DNA of 57,458 bases, from contig JAPLRF010000026.1 in the NCBI GenBank assembly GCA_026399315.1, positions 92,242-149,699 of the forward strand. Direction: 5' to 3'. Shown piece by piece: positions 44,680-53,872 of this stretch. The notes under the pieces were generated by a model. That model saw only the letters and a program-made list of their open reading frames with translations. It was not told where the DNA came from and ran no database searches. This DNA is from Gammaproteobacteria bacterium. Its GTDB lineage: Bacteria > Pseudomonadota > Gammaproteobacteria > Coxiellales > Coxiellaceae. How positions within the stretch are numbered: position 1 is the first letter of the stretch; each line of letters opens with the position of its first letter. Position numbers and translations under genes: made by a program.

Positions 44680-47600
44680 ATGCTGATCTTCAAAAATGCT
44701 TTACCTACGCCATCTCCCTTGCGCGAAAAAATTATTCAACATTATTACGCTGATGAAGCCGATTGTGTTGAATCTTTAATGCGCCAGCTTACTTTTACCG
44801 ACGCTAACAAGATGGACATTGAATCAATCGCAACGGATTTGGTTAATGCGGTGCGTGATGAAAAAAACGATCAAACATCTGTTGAAGCCTTGATGATGGA
44901 GTATGATTTATCGTCAGAAGAAGGCACCGTCCTCATGTGTTTGGCAGAAGCCTTATTGCGCATTCCTGACAAAGAAACGGAAGATTTGTTAATTAAAGAT
45001 AAATTAACCGGAGGCGATTGGGAAAAGCATATCGGGGCGAGTGAATCCACGTTTGTGAATTTAACCACGCGCAGTTTAAGCTTAGGTGGGAAAGTATTAG
45101 CCGATCAATCCAACTCAAACATCTTTAAAAAAATGTGGTACGGACTGGTCAGTCGTTGCGGTGAACCGGTGATTCGCGAAGCCGTTAGGCGCTCAATGAA
45201 GATCATGAGTGAACATTTTGTTTTGGGTCGAACGATCGATGAAGCCTTAAAAAATGCGAAACCCTTAGCGCAACAAGGTTATTTATTTTCATTTGATATG
45301 TTGGGTGAAATGGCGCGAACACAAGCGCAAGCAGAGCATTATTTTGCAGCCTATCAAAATGCCATTCAGGTGATGAGTGAATCGCCGGGCCGATCAAATG
45401 GTTTTTTATCACCTTCTATTTCAATCAAATTATCAGCATTGCATCCACGTTATGAATTTGCAAAAAAAGAAACGGTTGTGCCGTTTTTAATTGAACGATT
45501 AAAAAAACTTGCATTGCAAGCAAAAAACTCAGGTATTTTTGTTACAGTTGATGCAGAAGAAGCACACCGATTGGATATTTCACTCGATATTTTTACAGCG
45601 GTTTTTGCTGATCCTGATTTTGCGCATTGGGATGGTTTGGGATTGGCAGTTCAAGCCTACCAAAAACGCGCTTATTTTGTTTTAGAGTATTTAATTGCCT
45701 TGGCCCAAAAACACCATAAAAAGATGTGTGTGCGATTGGTCAAAGGCGCGTATTGGGATACTGAAATTAAAATCGCGCAAGTCGGTGGATATGAAAATTA
45801 CCCTGTTTTTACGCGAAAACAGTCAACCGACATTAGTTATTTGGCTTGTGCTCAATTATTATTGTCAGCACAAGATGCAATTTATCCGCAATTTGCAACA
45901 CATAACGCTTACACCGTTGCAGCCATTTTATGGATGACGCGCGATAAAGTGTACCATTTTGAATTTCAAAACTTACAAGGCATGGGAAAGCCCTTGCATA
46001 ACGTATTAATTACGTCGAAAAAATATTCTGCCGCCAGTCGTATTTATGCGCCCGTGGGCAAGCATCAAGATTTATTGCCGTATTTGGTTCGCCGATTATT
46101 GGAAAATGGCGCGAACAGTTCGTTTGTGCACCAGATTGCGAACCGCGCTGTTCCAGTTGCAACGTTAACCCAGGATCCCATTGCGCAATTAAAGGCAATG
46201 TCTTCGATCCCGAATTTAAAAATCCCTTTGCCAGAAGGTATTTATCCAAACGATAGAAAGAATTCTCGAGGTTTGGATTTAACGCAGTTAGATGAATTAT
46301 CGCAGTTGATCGATAGCGAATTTCATTTGTTTGAAAAACACGAATGGCACGCTACGCCGATGCATTCTAAATTTAATTTGGATGCGGCGGTGCAAGTGAC
46401 CAATCCCAATGACAGAAAAGACATCGTTGGTTTTGTGCAAAATGCAGAAATAGCGGAAGTCGATGCGGCTTTAAATAATGCTGTTAAAGCGCAGTTTGAG
46501 TGGGATCAGCTCGGCGTTTCCAAACGCGCAGACATTCTCGAAAAAACAGCTAATTTGATGGAAGTGCATCGCGTTGAATTATTTTCCTTGTTAATTCGCG
46601 AGGCTGGAAAATCCATGCCAGATGCGATTGCGGAAGTCCGCGAGGCGGTTGATTTCTGTCGTTACTATGCAAAAATTGCCTGCGAGATATTGGCGGACGT
46701 CAGTTTGCCAGGCCCAACCGGTGAATCCAATACGTTGCGCATGCATGGTATTGGCACGCTCATTTGTGTGAGCCCCTGGAATTTTCCTTTGGCGATTTTC
46801 GTAGGTCAAATGGCAGCAAGTTTGGTGACAGGTAATTGCGTCATTGCCAAACCCGCTGCGCAAACGCCTTTAATTGCAGCAAGAGCGGTTGAATTATTTT
46901 ATGAGGCTGGCGTGCCTAAATCAGTTTTACAATTGATGCCAGGTTCCGGTGGAAAAATTGGTAACGCGTTAATTGCTGATGAAAGATCGAGCGGTGTTCT
47001 ATTTACAGGCTCAACAGAAACGGCAAAAACAATTCAATTAACATTGGCGAATCGCAAGGGTGCCATTGTCCCCTTGGTTGCTGAAACAGGTGGCATTAAT
47101 GCCATGATTGTTGATTCATCAGCATTGCTGGAACAGGTGGTGGGTGACGTCATGATTTCTGCTTTTGGTAGCGCAGGACAGCGTTGTTCAGCCCTGCGGG
47201 TTGTGTTTATCCAAGATGATGTTGCTGATGATTTTATTGCGATGTTACAGGGTGCGATGCAAACGTGGTATGTCGGTAATACTGCTTCATTGTCAACAGA
47301 CGTTGGGCCGGTGATTGATGTGGCTGCACAAAACACACTGGAAGCGCATATTAACGATATGCATAAAAAAGCACACTTTATCGCGCAAATGAATTTATCG
47401 CCTGAAACCAGGAATGGCACATTTGTCGCACCCACTGCATTTGAAATTGCTGATTTATCAATTTTACAAAAGGAAGTGTTTGGACCGGTGTTGCATGTGA
47501 TTTGTTTCAAGCGAAAAGAATTACACAGTGTGATTGATCAAATTAATAATTTGGGTTATGGATTAACTTTTGGTATTCAAAGCCGAATAGATTCGACGAT

Positions 47601-47820
47601 TGATGAAATTCAAAAACGCATCAAAACAGGCAATATTTACGTTAATCGCACCATGATTGGCGCGGTTGTCGGTGTGCAACCTTTTGGTGGTTGCGGATTG
47701 TCTGGCACGGGTCCAAAAGCAGGTGGGCCGCATTATTTATTGCGTTTATGTCGCGAAAGCACGATGACGGTGAATACGACAGCGACAGGTGGAAATGCGC
47801 AATTGTTGGCACTAGAATAA
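44680..47820 (+). CDS. putA: Bifunctional proline dehydrogenase/P5C dehydrogenase
   Basis: A 1046-residue protein that oxidises proline to glutamate in two steps. The FAD-dependent proline dehydrogenase barrel (residues about 70-480) has CVRLVKGAYWDTEIK and FATHNAYTVAA. The NAD-dependent aldehyde dehydrogenase (about 530-1030) has CVSPWNFPLAIF, VAETGGINAMIVD and the catalytic Cys in GSAGQRCSALR. The N-terminal ribbon-helix-helix DNA-binding domain of the E. coli protein (1320 residues) and the extra C-terminal domain are missing, so this is the shorter, non-regulatory type. Proline or glutamate as carbon source suits an amino-acid-feeding intracellular bacterium. AAGGAG lies upstream of the ATG. 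Confidence 0.96.
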   Translation: MLIFKNALPTPSPLREKIIQHYYADEADCVESLMRQLTFTDANKMDIESIATDLVNAVRDEKNDQTSVEALMMEYDLSSEEGTVLMCLAEALLRIPDKETEDLLIKDKLTGGDWEKHIGASESTFVNLTTRSLSLGGKVLADQSNSNIFKKMWYGLVSRCGEPVIREAVRRSMKIMSEHFVLGRTIDEALKNAKPLAQQGYLFSFDMLGEMARTQAQAEHYFAAYQNAIQVMSESPGRSNGFLSPSISIKLSALHPRYEFAKKETVVPFLIERLKKLALQAKNSGIFVTVDAEEAHRLDISLDIFTAVFADPDFAHWDGLGLAVQAYQKRAYFVLEYLIALAQKHHKKMCVRLVKGAYWDTEIKIAQVGGYENYPVFTRKQSTDISYLACAQLLLSAQDAIYPQFATHNAYTVAAILWMTRDKVYHFEFQNLQGMGKPLHNVLITSKKYSAASRIYAPVGKHQDLLPYLVRRLLENGANSSFVHQIANRAVPVATLTQDPIAQLKAMSSIPNLKIPLPEGIYPNDRKNSRGLDLTQLDELSQLIDSEFHLFEKHEWHATPMHSKFNLDAAVQVTNPNDRKDIVGFVQNAEIAEVDAALNNAVKAQFEWDQLGVSKRADILEKTANLMEVHRVELFSLLIREAGKSMPDAIAEVREAVDFCRYYAKIACEILADVSLPGPTGESNTLRMHGIGTLICVSPWNFPLAIFVGQMAASLVTGNCVIAKPAAQTPLIAARAVELFYEAGVPKSVLQLMPGSGGKIGNALIADERSSGVLFTGSTETAKTIQLTLANRKGAIVPLVAETGGINAMIVDSSALLEQVVGDVMISAFGSAGQRCSALRVVFIQDDVADDFIAMLQGAMQTWYVGNTASLSTDVGPVIDVAAQNTLEAHINDMHKKAHFIAQMNLSPETRNGTFVAPTAFEIADLSILQKEVFGPVLHVICFKRKELHSVIDQINNLGYGLTFGIQSRIDSTIDEIQKRIKTGNIYVNRTMIGAVVGVQPFGGCGLSGTGPKAGGPHYLLRLCRESTMTVNTTATGGNAQLLALE

Positions 47821-47830
47821 GGAAAATACC

Positions 47831-48127
47831 ATGTCACACGAAGGCTATCACGAACCCATTGAAGAATTATCACAAGAAACGCGCGACATGCATCGCGCAA
47901 TTGAATCATTGATGGAAGAATTAGAAGCGGTTGATTGGTATAATCAACGTGTTGATGCTTGCAAAGATTCCGAGCTCAAAAAAATTCTCGAACATAATCG
48001 CGACGAAGAAAAAGAACATGCTGCGATGGTGTTAGAATGGATTCGCAGACACGATCCGCGATTCAATAAAGAACTAAAGGATTATTTGTTCACGGATAAA
48101 AAACTGGGTGCGCATGATGTCGATTGA
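47831..48127 (+). CDS. Encapsulated ferritin-like protein (EncFtn), without nearby encapsulin
   Basis: A 98-residue protein with the EncFtn pattern: SLMEELEAVDWYNQRVDA and HNRDEEKEHAAMVLEWIRR. By alignment to R. rubrum EncFtn from memory, the ferroxidase residues Glu32, Glu62 and His65 correspond to Glu30, Glu60 and His63 here, and Trp38/Tyr39 correspond to Trp36/Tyr37. The family forms ring decamers that oxidise iron and are normally loaded into an encapsulin shell by a C-terminal targeting peptide. Here the protein ends soon after the ferritin core (KKLGAHDVD) and no encapsulin gene occurs in the window. It lies 10 bp after putA and overlaps murI. Confidence 0.9.
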   Translation: MSHEGYHEPIEELSQETRDMHRAIESLMEELEAVDWYNQRVDACKDSELKKILEHNRDEEKEHAAMVLEWIRRHDPRFNKELKDYLFTDKKLGAHDVD

Positions 48128-48932
48128 TCTTTCTGCCAATCCGATTGGTATTTTTGACAGCGGTATTGGCGGTTTAACGGTTGCCAAAGCCCTGGTTTCG
48201 CAATTACCAAACGAAAATATTATTTATTTTGGGGATACTGCGCATTTGCCATACGGTGACAAATCTTCTGCTGCTATTCAGGCGTATTCCGTTAAAATTG
48301 CCCATATGCTGTTACAGCAAAATTGCAAATTAATTTTAATTGCTTGTCATACTGCCTCTTCAGCTGCTTTTGATTTAGTAAAAGAATATTGTGGCAGCAA
48401 AGCGCGTGTTGTTAATGTGATTGACCCGGTGGTTAATTATTTGAAATCATACCCCAAAAAAAATATTGGTTTAATTGGGACAAAGTCGACTGTTAATTCT
48501 AATATTTATAAAAAAAGAATTGATGAGTTGAATATCGGTGTTAATTTAAAATCACAATCAACGCCAATTTTAGCATCAGCAATTGAAGAAGGATTTCACG
48601 GGAAAAAAGTAATTGATGCTATTTTAGAAGAATACTTATCGCGAAAAACATTACAAGATCTTGATGCGTTAATTTTAGCGTGTACACATTACCCTGTGAT
48701 TAAAAAAAATATTGCTGATTTTTATGGCAATAAAATTGATATTATTGATCCTTCTGAAATTGTCGCTTCCGCAGTTAAAAAACGACTAGAGGAAGATAGT
48801 TTAATCAATAAAAATAAAATAAAAGGGGTTAAACAGTTTTATGTTTCCGACTACACGGAAACGTTTGAAGAAAACACCCGATTATTTTTTGATGAAGAAA
48901 TTAATTTAGCGTATTATCCACTTTGGGATTAA
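48117..48932 (+). CDS. murI: Glutamate racemase
   Basis: A 271-residue enzyme providing D-glutamate for peptidoglycan. The two catalytic cysteines are in LIACHTASSAAF and LILACTHYPVIKK. The N-terminus IGIFDSGIGGLTVAKAL and GDTAHLPYGDK are typical. ATG codons at 48114 and 48117 are equivalent starts; either makes the gene overlap the EncFtn stop, so the two are coupled. It belongs to a putA-EncFtn-murI run. Confidence 0.95.
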   Translation: MSIDLSANPIGIFDSGIGGLTVAKALVSQLPNENIIYFGDTAHLPYGDKSSAAIQAYSVKIAHMLLQQNCKLILIACHTASSAAFDLVKEYCGSKARVVNVIDPVVNYLKSYPKKNIGLIGTKSTVNSNIYKKRIDELNIGVNLKSQSTPILASAIEEGFHGKKVIDAILEEYLSRKTLQDLDALILACTHYPVIKKNIADFYGNKIDIIDPSEIVASAVKKRLEEDSLINKNKIKGVKQFYVSDYTETFEENTRLFFDEEINLAYYPLWD

Positions 48933-48941
48933 ATATATTAT

Positions 48942-48982
48942 CACAGAAACGCACCCGGCAGGGCGCGTGTGATTCTCGCAAT
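48942..48982 (+). repeat. GC-rich hairpin repeat, second copy
   Basis: GAAACGCACCCGGCAGGGCG and the following GTGTGATTCTCGCAATGA match the repeat at 39597-39640. It lies between murI and the lipoprotein gene, just upstream of the latter's ribosome-binding site. Confidence 0.75.
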
Positions 48983-48997
48983 GAAAAGGAAAGCAAA

Positions 48998-49429
48998 ATG
49001 TCTATTAACACTTTTACCCGTTTAAGTTTACTGTCCGTTGTTGTTTTTGCGCTGACAGGCTGCGGCACGGAAGAAAATTATAAAATGGCAATGAATTCAT
49101 GGCAAGGTGCGCCAGCTAAGGCGCTGGTTAACAGTTGGGGACAACCTGAAGATGTGAATCAATTGCCCAATGGTAATCAAGAATATATTTATCGTACGCA
49201 AGAACAGGAAACGGGCGTGAAGGTTTACCCTCAAAATACCGGTCGTTTGAGCGCACAGCCTTCGGCAAGCTTGATGAACGCGCCTTCAAGCGGTGTTAGC
49301 ACGGGAAATTATTCTTTCTCGTGTGAATCACAGTTTGAAATTAATCATCAAGGTATCATTATTAATACCAGTTTTAGCGGCAATAATTGCGTTTCAACCA
49401 AAGCCAAAGCGAAACATTGGGCGTATTAA
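48998..49429 (+). CDS. Small lipoprotein of unknown function
   Basis: A 143-residue protein from the ATG at 48998, with AAGGAAAG upstream. A lipoprotein signal peptide ends in the lipobox FALTGCG (Cys about residue 22). The mature part has WQGAPAKALVNSWGQPEDV, a motif seen in several small outer-membrane lipoproteins of gammaproteobacteria, then a Ser/Gln-rich linker and two further cysteines (FSCES, GNNCVS). miaA begins 2 bp later. Confidence 0.8.
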   Translation: MSINTFTRLSLLSVVVFALTGCGTEENYKMAMNSWQGAPAKALVNSWGQPEDVNQLPNGNQEYIYRTQEQETGVKVYPQNTGRLSAQPSASLMNAPSSGVSTGNYSFSCESQFEINHQGIIINTSFSGNNCVSTKAKAKHWAY

Positions 49430-49431
49430 GA

Positions 49432-50343
49432 TTGAAAAAAATTATTGCATTGATGGGACCAACGGCTTGTGGCAAAACAGATTTAGCGATTCGTTTGTCG
49501 CAAGCTATTGAAGCCGATATTATCAGTGTTGATTCTGCTTTAGTGTATCGTGATATGAATATTGGTACGGCGAAACCGTCCATGGAAGAATTAAAAATTG
49601 CACCACATCGTTTAATTAATTTATGTGATCCAAGCGAAACGTATTCCGCCGGCCAATTTTGCACGGATGCACTACGCGAAATAAAAGATATTCATTTAAA
49701 TAATCGTACGCCAATATTGGTGGGCGGCACGATGCTTTATTTCCATAAACTATTATTTGGATTGGCTGATTTGCCAACAGCCAATCCAGAAATACGTGCG
49801 CAATTATTACAGGATGCTGAAAAAATCGGCTGGCTTGCGATGCATCAGCGCTTAGCAGAAATTGATCCCGCTGCCGCTGCTAAAATTAAACCGCAGGATC
49901 CACAGCGTATCCAGCGCGCATTAGAAGTTTTTTTACTGACGGGAAAACGTATTTCAGAATTGCAAAAAAATAATGGGCAACCCGTTTTAGAAGATTATCA
50001 GGTGATTACAATCGCATTAATTCCTGAAGACCGTCAGTGGTTGCATGCGAATATTGAAAAACGATTTGAAAAAATGCTGGAGGATGGTTTTCTGGATGAA
50101 GTGCGCGCCTTAAAAAACCGTGGCGATTTAAATGAAGTGATGCCGTCGATGCGCATTGTTGGTTATCGGCAAGCGTGGGAATATTTAGAGGGTAAAACAG
50201 ATTTTGAAACGATGAAATTAAAAGCCCTTGCTGCCACACGACAATTGGCGAAACGACAATTGACATGGTTGCGCAGCTGGAAAAATTTAATTGTACTGGA
50301 TCCCAAAACAGTGTCTGCTGAAACTGTTTTGGGTTTGCTGTGA
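49432..50343 (+). CDS. miaA: tRNA dimethylallyltransferase
   Basis: A 303-residue enzyme adding an isoprenyl group to A37 of tRNAs reading UNN codons. The P-loop is ALMGPTACGKTDLAIRL, followed by the substrate segment ISVDSALVYRDMNIGTAKPS and the catalytic/tRNA-binding region RIQRALEVFLLTGK. The TTG at 49432 gives the usual short N-terminus; no ATG exists before the P-loop. In many relatives hfq follows; here an opposing membrane-protein gene follows after 2 bp. Confidence 0.95.
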   Translation: MKKIIALMGPTACGKTDLAIRLSQAIEADIISVDSALVYRDMNIGTAKPSMEELKIAPHRLINLCDPSETYSAGQFCTDALREIKDIHLNNRTPILVGGTMLYFHKLLFGLADLPTANPEIRAQLLQDAEKIGWLAMHQRLAEIDPAAAAKIKPQDPQRIQRALEVFLLTGKRISELQKNNGQPVLEDYQVITIALIPEDRQWLHANIEKRFEKMLEDGFLDEVRALKNRGDLNEVMPSMRIVGYRQAWEYLEGKTDFETMKLKALAATRQLAKRQLTWLRSWKNLIVLDPKTVSAETVLGLL

Positions 50344-50345
50344 GA

Positions 50346-51248
50346 TTATTGCGTGCCGTAAGTAGTGCTTTCAGCGGCAATAGTTATGAGTGACGCTATT
50401 GATCGATTATCTGAATTTCGATCTAATTCGTCGAAACTTGCAACGAAAGCTTGCTTATTAGGTGTTTGAAGCTCTTGATAGCAGTCACTTCGGCAACAAC
50501 GCATTATGCCAACTGTTAATAGAGCGGTGCCTGCAAGGGCTGATATAACGGCAGCTGCCACAAGCCAGCCATAATATTGCGTGTTTTCACAGACTAGCGT
50601 TGCTTCTGGCGTGTTGGTTATTTCCGCTAATAATTTAAAGAGTGCGGACAAAGCGTCATTATCTGTGCCAGGAGTATCATCGTTTCTGCTTGAGTCAGCG
50701 TAATCAGTGCAAAGACCATTTTCGGGGGTGATAAAAGTCGAATTTCCAATTGTCACATTTTGTGTTCCACCACAGGCAAAGACCAAAGCACTTTTTGTGA
50801 GGCTACCGTATTGACCAGACAGTGCCATTGCATTTGCAAAAGCAGCGTTAAAAAAACCTGAAAGAATGCTAGTGCATTCTGATTTAATATTAAAATGTGT
50901 TCCGCCTTGGCTGTCCTCGCCGCTGCGGTTGATGCCGATGTATTCTGGGTCAGCTGTTTTATTGAGAACTGCGTATATTGTGCTAATAACCGAGGTAGCG
51001 CCCAGTGCGAGTGACCCACCAAATAATAATAAATACATGCCATAATATTTAAGCTGTAGTAATAGGTACGCGCGTTCTGCACGTTTAATCTTTTCTGCAA
51101 GCGCGTCATCGGTGGTGCTTATTACGACCCCCGCCGCTGCTTGCTGTTGCGCTAAGTTATCTTGAGTTAAGAGGCTTGAGTTTACGTCTGTATATCCTGT
51201 CGATGCATTTTGTGAGCTGTAGGGTAAATTAGCCGGTTGTTGACGCAT
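50346..51248 (-). CDS. Unknown protein with two membrane segments
   Basis: A 300-residue protein with GAGG 8 nt upstream of the ATG and a TATAAT box further up. The first ~60 residues are Ser/Gln/Asn-rich and look disordered. One membrane segment lies at about 70-105 (GMYLLLFGGSLALGATSVIS) and a second at about 230-255 (LVAAAVISALAGTALLTVGI), followed by a Cys-rich junction (MRCCRSD) and a ~50-residue tail. The loop between contains several cysteines and an acidic Asn/Asp-rich part. No family recognised. Two-hairpin membrane proteins with disordered ends occur among vacuole-membrane effectors; this is a guess. Confidence 0.7.
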   Translation of the reverse strand: MRQQPANLPYSSQNASTGYTDVNSSLLTQDNLAQQQAAAGVVISTTDDALAEKIKRAERAYLLLQLKYYGMYLLLFGGSLALGATSVISTIYAVLNKTADPEYIGINRSGEDSQGGTHFNIKSECTSILSGFFNAAFANAMALSGQYGSLTKSALVFACGGTQNVTIGNSTFITPENGLCTDYADSSRNDDTPGTDNDALSALFKLLAEITNTPEATLVCENTQYYGWLVAAAVISALAGTALLTVGIMRCCRSDCYQELQTPNKQAFVASFDELDRNSDNRSIASLITIAAESTTYGTQ

Positions 51249-51377
51249 GCTGTATACCTCATCTAATCATTTAGCTTTGCATTATATCTGATCAATTTTT
51301 AAAAGAAAAGTTGCGCTTATGGACATATAGCGTGAGTGTGAGATAATTTCTAATTGAGGCTGATACTGAGAACCGCT

Positions 51378-51830
51378 ATGCCAATCATCATCAACATCAC
51401 CCAGCAAAAACTTTACCTAAAAGATGCGCACGACAAAACAGTGGCGGCGTATCTGATTTCTTCGGCTAAAAAGGGTGTTGGTTACGAAAGAGGAAGTGAG
51501 AAAACCCCTTTGGGTCTACATACAATTCATCAAAAAATCGGCGAAAGCATGCCCATTTTTACTGTATTCAAAGGAAGAAAACCAAGCGGTGAAATTTGGA
51601 ATGGTGATTTATCGCGGCATTATCCAAACCGCGATTTCATATTGACTCGAATTCTGTGGTTAAAGGGCCTGAAAACGCCGCTGGAGCGTTATATTTACAT
51701 TCACGGGACATCAGATGAAAAGCAGCTTGGAACGCCTCAGTCGCACGGTTGTATTCGTATGTGTAACGCTGATGTGATTGATTTATTTGAAAAAGTGGTT
51801 GAAGGAGAGTCTGTTTTTATATTAGTGTGA
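51378..51830 (+). CDS. L,D-transpeptidase (YkuD domain)
   Basis: A 150-residue protein consisting almost only of the catalytic domain: NITQQKLYLKD at the start, KTPLGLHTI, IYIHGTSDEKQLGTPQ and the catalytic SHGCIRM. It lacks a signal peptide with the start chosen (ATG 51378), and the upstream residues do not supply one, so its location is unclear. It may cross-link peptidoglycan or act on a related substrate. A GAGTGTGAGATAATTT motif lies just upstream of it and a near-copy just upstream of the next gene; both look like extended -10 promoters. Confidence 0.9.
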   Translation: MPIIINITQQKLYLKDAHDKTVAAYLISSAKKGVGYERGSEKTPLGLHTIHQKIGESMPIFTVFKGRKPSGEIWNGDLSRHYPNRDFILTRILWLKGLKTPLERYIYIHGTSDEKQLGTPQSHGCIRMCNADVIDLFEKVVEGESVFILV

Positions 51831-51871
51831 GTATGAGATAATTTTACCGTCATCAACACAAGGAAGTAATC

Positions 51872-52480
51872 ATGACCCCACTTGCACCTGCTTATGAAGA
51901 CGTTCTCAAATTTTGGTTTGGACAAGTAGAGCAAACCATTGTGCCAACTGAACACCGCGCACGCATCTGGTTTGGCGAAGATGATGCGATCGATCAAGAA
52001 ATTAAAGCGAAATTCAGTAAACAAGTTGAAGCTGCCTATGCTGGTCAATTGGATGAATGGATAAAAACGCCACGCGGGCAGCTAGCTTTGATTATTGTAC
52101 TTGATCAATTTGCGCGACACATTTATCGTGGGTCTGATCAAGCTTTTGCACAAGATGAAAGGGCCTTGTCGATTTGTTTGAATGGGATGAAACAGGAGAG
52201 TGATCACGCGCTAAGCTTGATTGAACGCGTCTTTTATTATTTTCCTTTGCTGCATTCTGAAAAAGTAGTGGATCAACAACGCTCAGTTAAGGCATACCGT
52301 ACGTTAGTCAATTTGGCATTTTCCGAGACTCGTGTTATCTTTGACAGCTTTTTAAAATTTGCAAATCACCATTACGCTGTTATCCAACAGTTTGGGCGTT
52401 TTCCGCAGCGCAATAAGGCCTTGCACAGAGAATCGACCCCGGCTGAATTAAACTTCCTAATTGAAACGGAAGAACGTTAA
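51872..52480 (+). CDS. DUF924 family protein
   Basis: A 202-residue protein. The start VLKFWFG, then ARIWFG, the segment TPRGQLALIIVLDQFARHIYRG and the later FYYFPLLHSE are characteristic of DUF924 (PF06041), a helical, TPR-like family of unknown function found widely in proteobacteria. An AAGGAAG ribosome-binding site precedes the ATG. A promoter-like TGAGATAAT lies about 35 bp upstream. Confidence 0.9.
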   Translation: MTPLAPAYEDVLKFWFGQVEQTIVPTEHRARIWFGEDDAIDQEIKAKFSKQVEAAYAGQLDEWIKTPRGQLALIIVLDQFARHIYRGSDQAFAQDERALSICLNGMKQESDHALSLIERVFYYFPLLHSEKVVDQQRSVKAYRTLVNLAFSETRVIFDSFLKFANHHYAVIQQFGRFPQRNKALHRESTPAELNFLIETEER

Positions 52481-52510
52481 GCCTAATTTTGACAATGCGT
52501 TGAGGTAAAT

Positions 52511-52852
52511 ATGACGACAACACCAGAACAAGATCAACCCATCTATCGCGTTATTTTCGTGCAAAACGAGACGCTATACGAAGTGTATGCGCGCTATTTA
52601 ACGGAAGAAAGCTTGATGGGCTTTATTGAAATTGAAGAGTTGATTTTTCAAGATACAACATCGTCCGTATTGGTTGATCCAGCAGAAGAGAAATTGCGCG
52701 CTGAATTTAAAGACGTTAAGCGCTCTTATATTCCTTTGCATACGATTTTACGTATCGATGAAGTCGTGAAAGAAGGTGCTGTGCGTATGCAACCTTCTGA
52801 AAAAATTAAAAAGGGAAATGTGTCGCATTTAACATTCACACCTTCTAAGTAG
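52511..52852 (+). CDS. DUF1820 family protein
   Basis: A 113-residue protein. IYRVIFVQNETLYEVYARYL, GFIEIEELIF and SYIPLHTILRIDEVVKEG match the conserved parts of DUF1820 (PF08850), a small gammaproteobacterial family of unknown role. It ends 4 bp before the nagZ remnant, so the two were probably co-transcribed. Confidence 0.88.
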   Translation: MTTTPEQDQPIYRVIFVQNETLYEVYARYLTEESLMGFIEIEELIFQDTTSSVLVDPAEEKLRAEFKDVKRSYIPLHTILRIDEVVKEGAVRMQPSEKIKKGNVSHLTFTPSK

Positions 52853-52856
52853 CGCT

Positions 52857-53816
52857 ATGAGAAAACCACCTGCTTTTTTATGGGCTGATATTGCTGGATT
52901 ATTTTTATCCCAGGAAGACAAAGAAATTTTATCGCACCCGTTTATTTCAGGTGTGATTTTATTTTCGCGCAACCATGAATCACTGGAACAGCTGCAGGCA
53001 TTAACACAACAAATCAAATCTGTCTCACCTCAATTAATTATTACCGTTGATCAAGAAGGCGGCCGTGTGCAGCGTTTTCGAGAAGGATTTACAGAGTTAC
53101 CCTCGATGCAATTTTGGGGGGCAAAATATGATGTTGCCGGCGAAAAAGAAAAAGAAAATGTCAAAATTGAATTTTAGAAAATAATAGCAGTGATGATTTC
53201 TGAATTAAAAAACGCCGGTGTTTATAGTACTCTGGTGCCTGTGCTTGATATTGATTACAGTCGTAACAAAGTGATTGGTCATCGCAGTTTTGGTGATGAT
53301 AAAAAGTTGGTTACGGATTTAAGTCAGTTTATGATTGCGCAATGCCATCAATTTAAAATGCCCGTCACCGGAAAGCATTTTCCCGGACACGGTTGGGTGA
53401 CGGTTGATTCGCATCTTGATTTGCCGATTGATGAGCGTTCATTTGAAATGATAACGAAGCGCGACATAGTGCCTTTTAGAAAATTGTCGACCCAGTTAGA
53501 TGCCATTATGTTGGCGCATATTGTGTATGAGCAAATTGATCCTTTGCCTGTTTGTTTTTCCCCTTTTTGGATAAAAGATATCTTGCGTACGCAATTGCAG
53601 TATGACGGATTGATCATGAGTGATGATTTATCAATGCAGGCTGTTGCTAAAATGTGTGATTATGAAGAACGCGCGAGCAGAGCCTTAGAGGCTGGCTGTG
53701 ATATTTTATTGGCCTGTAATTCACGCGAAGGGGTTGTTGATATTCTTGATCGTGTGCGTCAAAAAAAAAACCCGGATTTTGTAAGACGTTTAAAGAACTA
53801 CAGTCGATTTTTATAG
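52857..53816 (+). pseudogene. nagZ: Beta-N-acetylhexosaminidase NagZ split by an in-frame amber codon
   Basis: One continuous frame of about 320 codons matches NagZ (GH3), which recycles peptidoglycan by removing GlcNAc from anhydro-muropeptides. The N-terminal third has GVILFSRN and VDQEGGRVQRF. The C-terminal part has KHFPGHGWVTVDSH (catalytic His/Asp dyad) and SDDLSMQAVA (nucleophile region). A TAG at 53175-53177 interrupts the frame after VKIEF; homology resumes three codons later without a shift. No good ribosome-binding site precedes the ATG at 53190, so the second half is unlikely to be made efficiently. Likely a recent pseudogene. Confidence 0.88.
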
Positions 53817-53872
53817 AAAAACACGGTATTGTGTGAATTCAAAAACACCATTAGGATTAGGGGAAATTAATC

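Noticed and set aside
53157..53195. nagZ break as a frameshift
   Set aside because: Both halves are in the same frame and the homology resumes three codons after the TAG, so a nonsense codon explains it.
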